The notes under the pieces are model-generated. The model had not been told where the DNA came from and ran no database searches. It worked only from the letters and a program-made list of their open reading frames with translations. Made by a program: the position numbers and the translations under genes. DNA of 6,102 nucleotides from Halodesulfurarchaeum sp. (GTDB taxonomy: Archaea > Halobacteriota > Halobacteria > Halobacteriales > Halobacteriaceae), in NCBI GenBank assembly GCA_018334775.1, contig JAGXLJ010000080.1:1-6102 (forward strand), read 5' to 3'. Below, one piece after another: positions 4,729-6,102 of this stretch. Numbering within the stretch: position 1 is the stretch's first letter; the number at the start of each line of letters is the position of its first letter.

Positions 4729-6102
4729 TCGAATTCACCCAGGTTGGCCTGGGTCCCGTCGGCCTGTTGCCCCCCGTCGGCCCGGTCGCTATGGCTCTGA
4801 ATCTGCCCCCTCTCGCCGGCTGAACCACCCGTGTCCGACCCTGTCGACTCGACGTCTTCGAGACCCGGATCGGGATGGCCGGCACTTTCCAGGACCTTTT
4901 CAGTGGTTTTTCGCCGCCCCTTCAGTGCCCCGAGCACACGACTCTTGTCCGCGTGCCGCAGGTCCTCGCGAGTTTCGAAGTCGGCGTCGTAGAGCCGACG
5001 GGCCCGTTTGCGGCCGACGTGACGAATCCCGACCAGATCGAGGAGCTCCGAGCGAATTCCGTGCTCCACCCGGATCCGGGCCTCACGGATTTTGGGCGCG
5101 GAGCTCAGGTCGAGTTCCCCGGCCAGTCGTTCGGCCGCTTGCAGGAGCCATTCGGTGGTTTCGACCTTGCCCCGGATGTCGCCCGGACCGACGCCGTAGC
5201 GCTCGGTGATCCGGTCTTCGTCGAGTTCCTGTGCCCAGTCTTCGAGGAGTTTGGCAGTCTTCAACGCCGAGAGCCAGTCCTCGAACTCGCCTTCGGCGAA
5301 CTCCGAGGGCGTCTTACCGAGCAGTTCTGGCTCGCGCTCGTAGGCGATCTCGGTGTAGGTCGAGGCATCACCGGACTTCAGATAGAGCTCGTACATGTCC
5401 GGTGTGCGGCTCACGAGATGATAGAGCCCGAGCGGTGCTGGATCCCCAGATCCCGCCCGGAGCCCGTCGATGATGATCGCCGCGGACATCGGATCGAGAT
5501 AGAGTTGGGAGACCAGATGGCCCGCTGGGGTGGCGCTCAAATCCGGTCCGTCCCGAACAAGAAACTCGTTTGCGACGAGGTAGTCCAGCACGTCTTCGGT
5601 CACGCGCTCGAGCCGGGACGGGTCGTCCGTCTGAGAGGCATACAGCGTCTCGCCCAGGAACTCGAGCAGCCCGTCATGGGTGTGAACGAAGCCTGTCGCG
5701 ACCGTCGAGAGCACGTGGGCGCGAAGTGCTGGCTCGGCGGCAAGCTTCGACCGGACCGGTTCCGGCTCGGCGTAGATATAGCGGTCGAACAGCTCCTCCA
5801 GTTCATCGTGAGAGTTCGCGAGCAGGACGGCCTCTCCGTGTGGGTCTCGGCCAGGGCGGCCGGCCCGGCCGAACATCTGGTGGACTTCTAACGTCGAAAG
5901 CGGGGCCATCCCGCCCGTCGAGCCATCATAGCGTCGCCAGTCACGAACCACGACCCGGCGACTCGGTGTGTTTACCCCGGCGGCGAGGGTTGGCGTGGCT
6001 GCGACGGCCCGGATCAGCCGGTCCCGAAACGCGTCCTCGATGAGAGTCCGGTGGTTCCGAGCGAGTCCGGCATGGTGAAAGGCCGCGCCGTTCTCCACCG
6101 CC
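4725..6102 (-). CDS. hel308: ATP-dependent DNA helicase Hel308 (5'-partial)
   Basis: Hel308 is a superfamily 2, 3'-5' DNA helicase that acts on stalled forks and recombination intermediates. The window holds the C-terminal 458 codons or so of a protein usually 700-800 residues long. The Walker A and DExH motifs lie beyond the edge, and the GTG at 6098 is an internal codon. Numbering from that codon, the sequence opens with FHHAGL (7-12), then motif V ([12 protein letters not shown], 34-45) and motif VI ([10 protein letters not shown], 74-83). A winged-helix region follows (about 160-215), then the helical ratchet domain (about 220-340) and a helix-hairpin-helix domain (about 350-405, [14 protein letters not shown]) whose R365-A366-R367 resembles the RAR element described in Hel308 domain 5. 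A low-complexity Gly/Ser/Gln tail ends QANLGEFE, a PCNA-binding-like motif. The stop overlaps the start of cgi121. Confidence 0.95.
   Translation of the reverse strand, partial: AVENGAAFHHAGLARNHRTLIEDAFRDRLIRAVAATPTLAAGVNTPSRRVVVRDWRRYDGSTGGMAPLSTLEVHQMFGRAGRPGRDPHGEAVLLANSHDELEELFDRYIYAEPEPVRSKLAAEPALRAHVLSTVATGFVHTHDGLLEFLGETLYASQTDDPSRLERVTEDVLDYLVANEFLVRDGPDLSATPAGHLVSQLYLDPMSAAIIIDGLRAGSGDPAPLGLYHLVSRTPDMYELYLKSGDASTYTEIAYEREPELLGKTPSEFAEGEFEDWLSALKTAKLLEDWAQELDEDRITERYGVGPGDIRGKVETTEWLLQAAERLAGELDLSSAPKIREARIRVEHGIRSELLDLVGIRHVGRKRARRLYDADFETREDLRHADKSRVLGALKGRRKTTEKVLESAGHPDPGLEDVESTGSDTGGSAGERGQIQSHSDRADGGQQADGTQANLGEFE
4735..4740 (-). promoter_or_regulatory. Shine-Dalgarno of cgi121 inside the hel308 end
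   Basis: On the minus strand GGGTGA lies six nucleotides before the cgi121 ATG. GGTGA complements the 3' end of archaeal 16S rRNA. It fixes the start at 4728 and indicates re-initiation or coupled translation after hel308. The same bases encode the Leu-Gly-Glu of the Hel308 C-terminal motif. Confidence 0.65.

Noticed and set aside
4875..5891. Open frame of 338 codons on the plus strand
   Set aside because: It lies wholly antisense to hel308, whose minus-strand translation carries motifs V and VI and the helix-hairpin-helix domain. Long antisense frames are expected in GC-rich haloarchaeal genes.

Overview
The window looks like chromosomal DNA from a haloarchaeon (class Halobacteria). The predicted proteins are rich in Asp and Glu and poor in Lys, coding DNA is GC-rich, and two genes have a TATA-like element about 27-30 nt before the ATG with no Shine-Dalgarno, which is the leaderless pattern common in haloarchaea. 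The gene set (mevalonate-pathway HMG-CoA reductase, Hel308, KEOPS Cgi121) is archaeal. This assignment is inference; no rRNA or other marker gene is present.

Layout. (1) 1-1500, plus strand: the C-terminal part of a membrane-anchored spermidine synthase-like protein, cut off by the window's left edge. (2) 1498-1586: three degenerate 31-bp tandem repeats beginning exactly on that gene's stop codon. (3) 1650-2924, plus: a complete HMG-CoA reductase of the class II (Pseudomonas mevalonii/Archaeoglobus) type, behind its own leaderless promoter. (4) 2925-3148: an intergenic region with a 14-bp inverted repeat and a strong TATA box. (5) 3149-3790, plus: a two-domain protein disulfide oxidoreductase with CxxC motifs in both halves. 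(6) 3791-4197: 407 bp with no recognisable gene but several inverted and direct repeats, lying between convergent genes. (7) 4198-6102, minus: the C-terminal two-thirds or so of DNA helicase Hel308, whose stop codon overlaps the start of cgi121, a subunit of the KEOPS tRNA-modification complex.

How the genes relate. hel308 and cgi121 form a translationally coupled pair (4-nt overlap, with a Shine-Dalgarno inside the hel308 end). HMG-CoA reductase supplies mevalonate for archaeal ether-lipid isoprenoids. It and the disulfide oxidoreductase appear to be separate single-gene transcription units. I see no phage, IS element, CRISPR array, toxin-antitoxin pair or defence system. The most interesting points are the class II type of the HMG-CoA reductase, a PCNA-binding-like motif at the extreme C terminus of Hel308 whose codons also hold the cgi121 ribosome-binding site, the tandem repeats after gene 1, and the repeat-bearing 407-bp gap.
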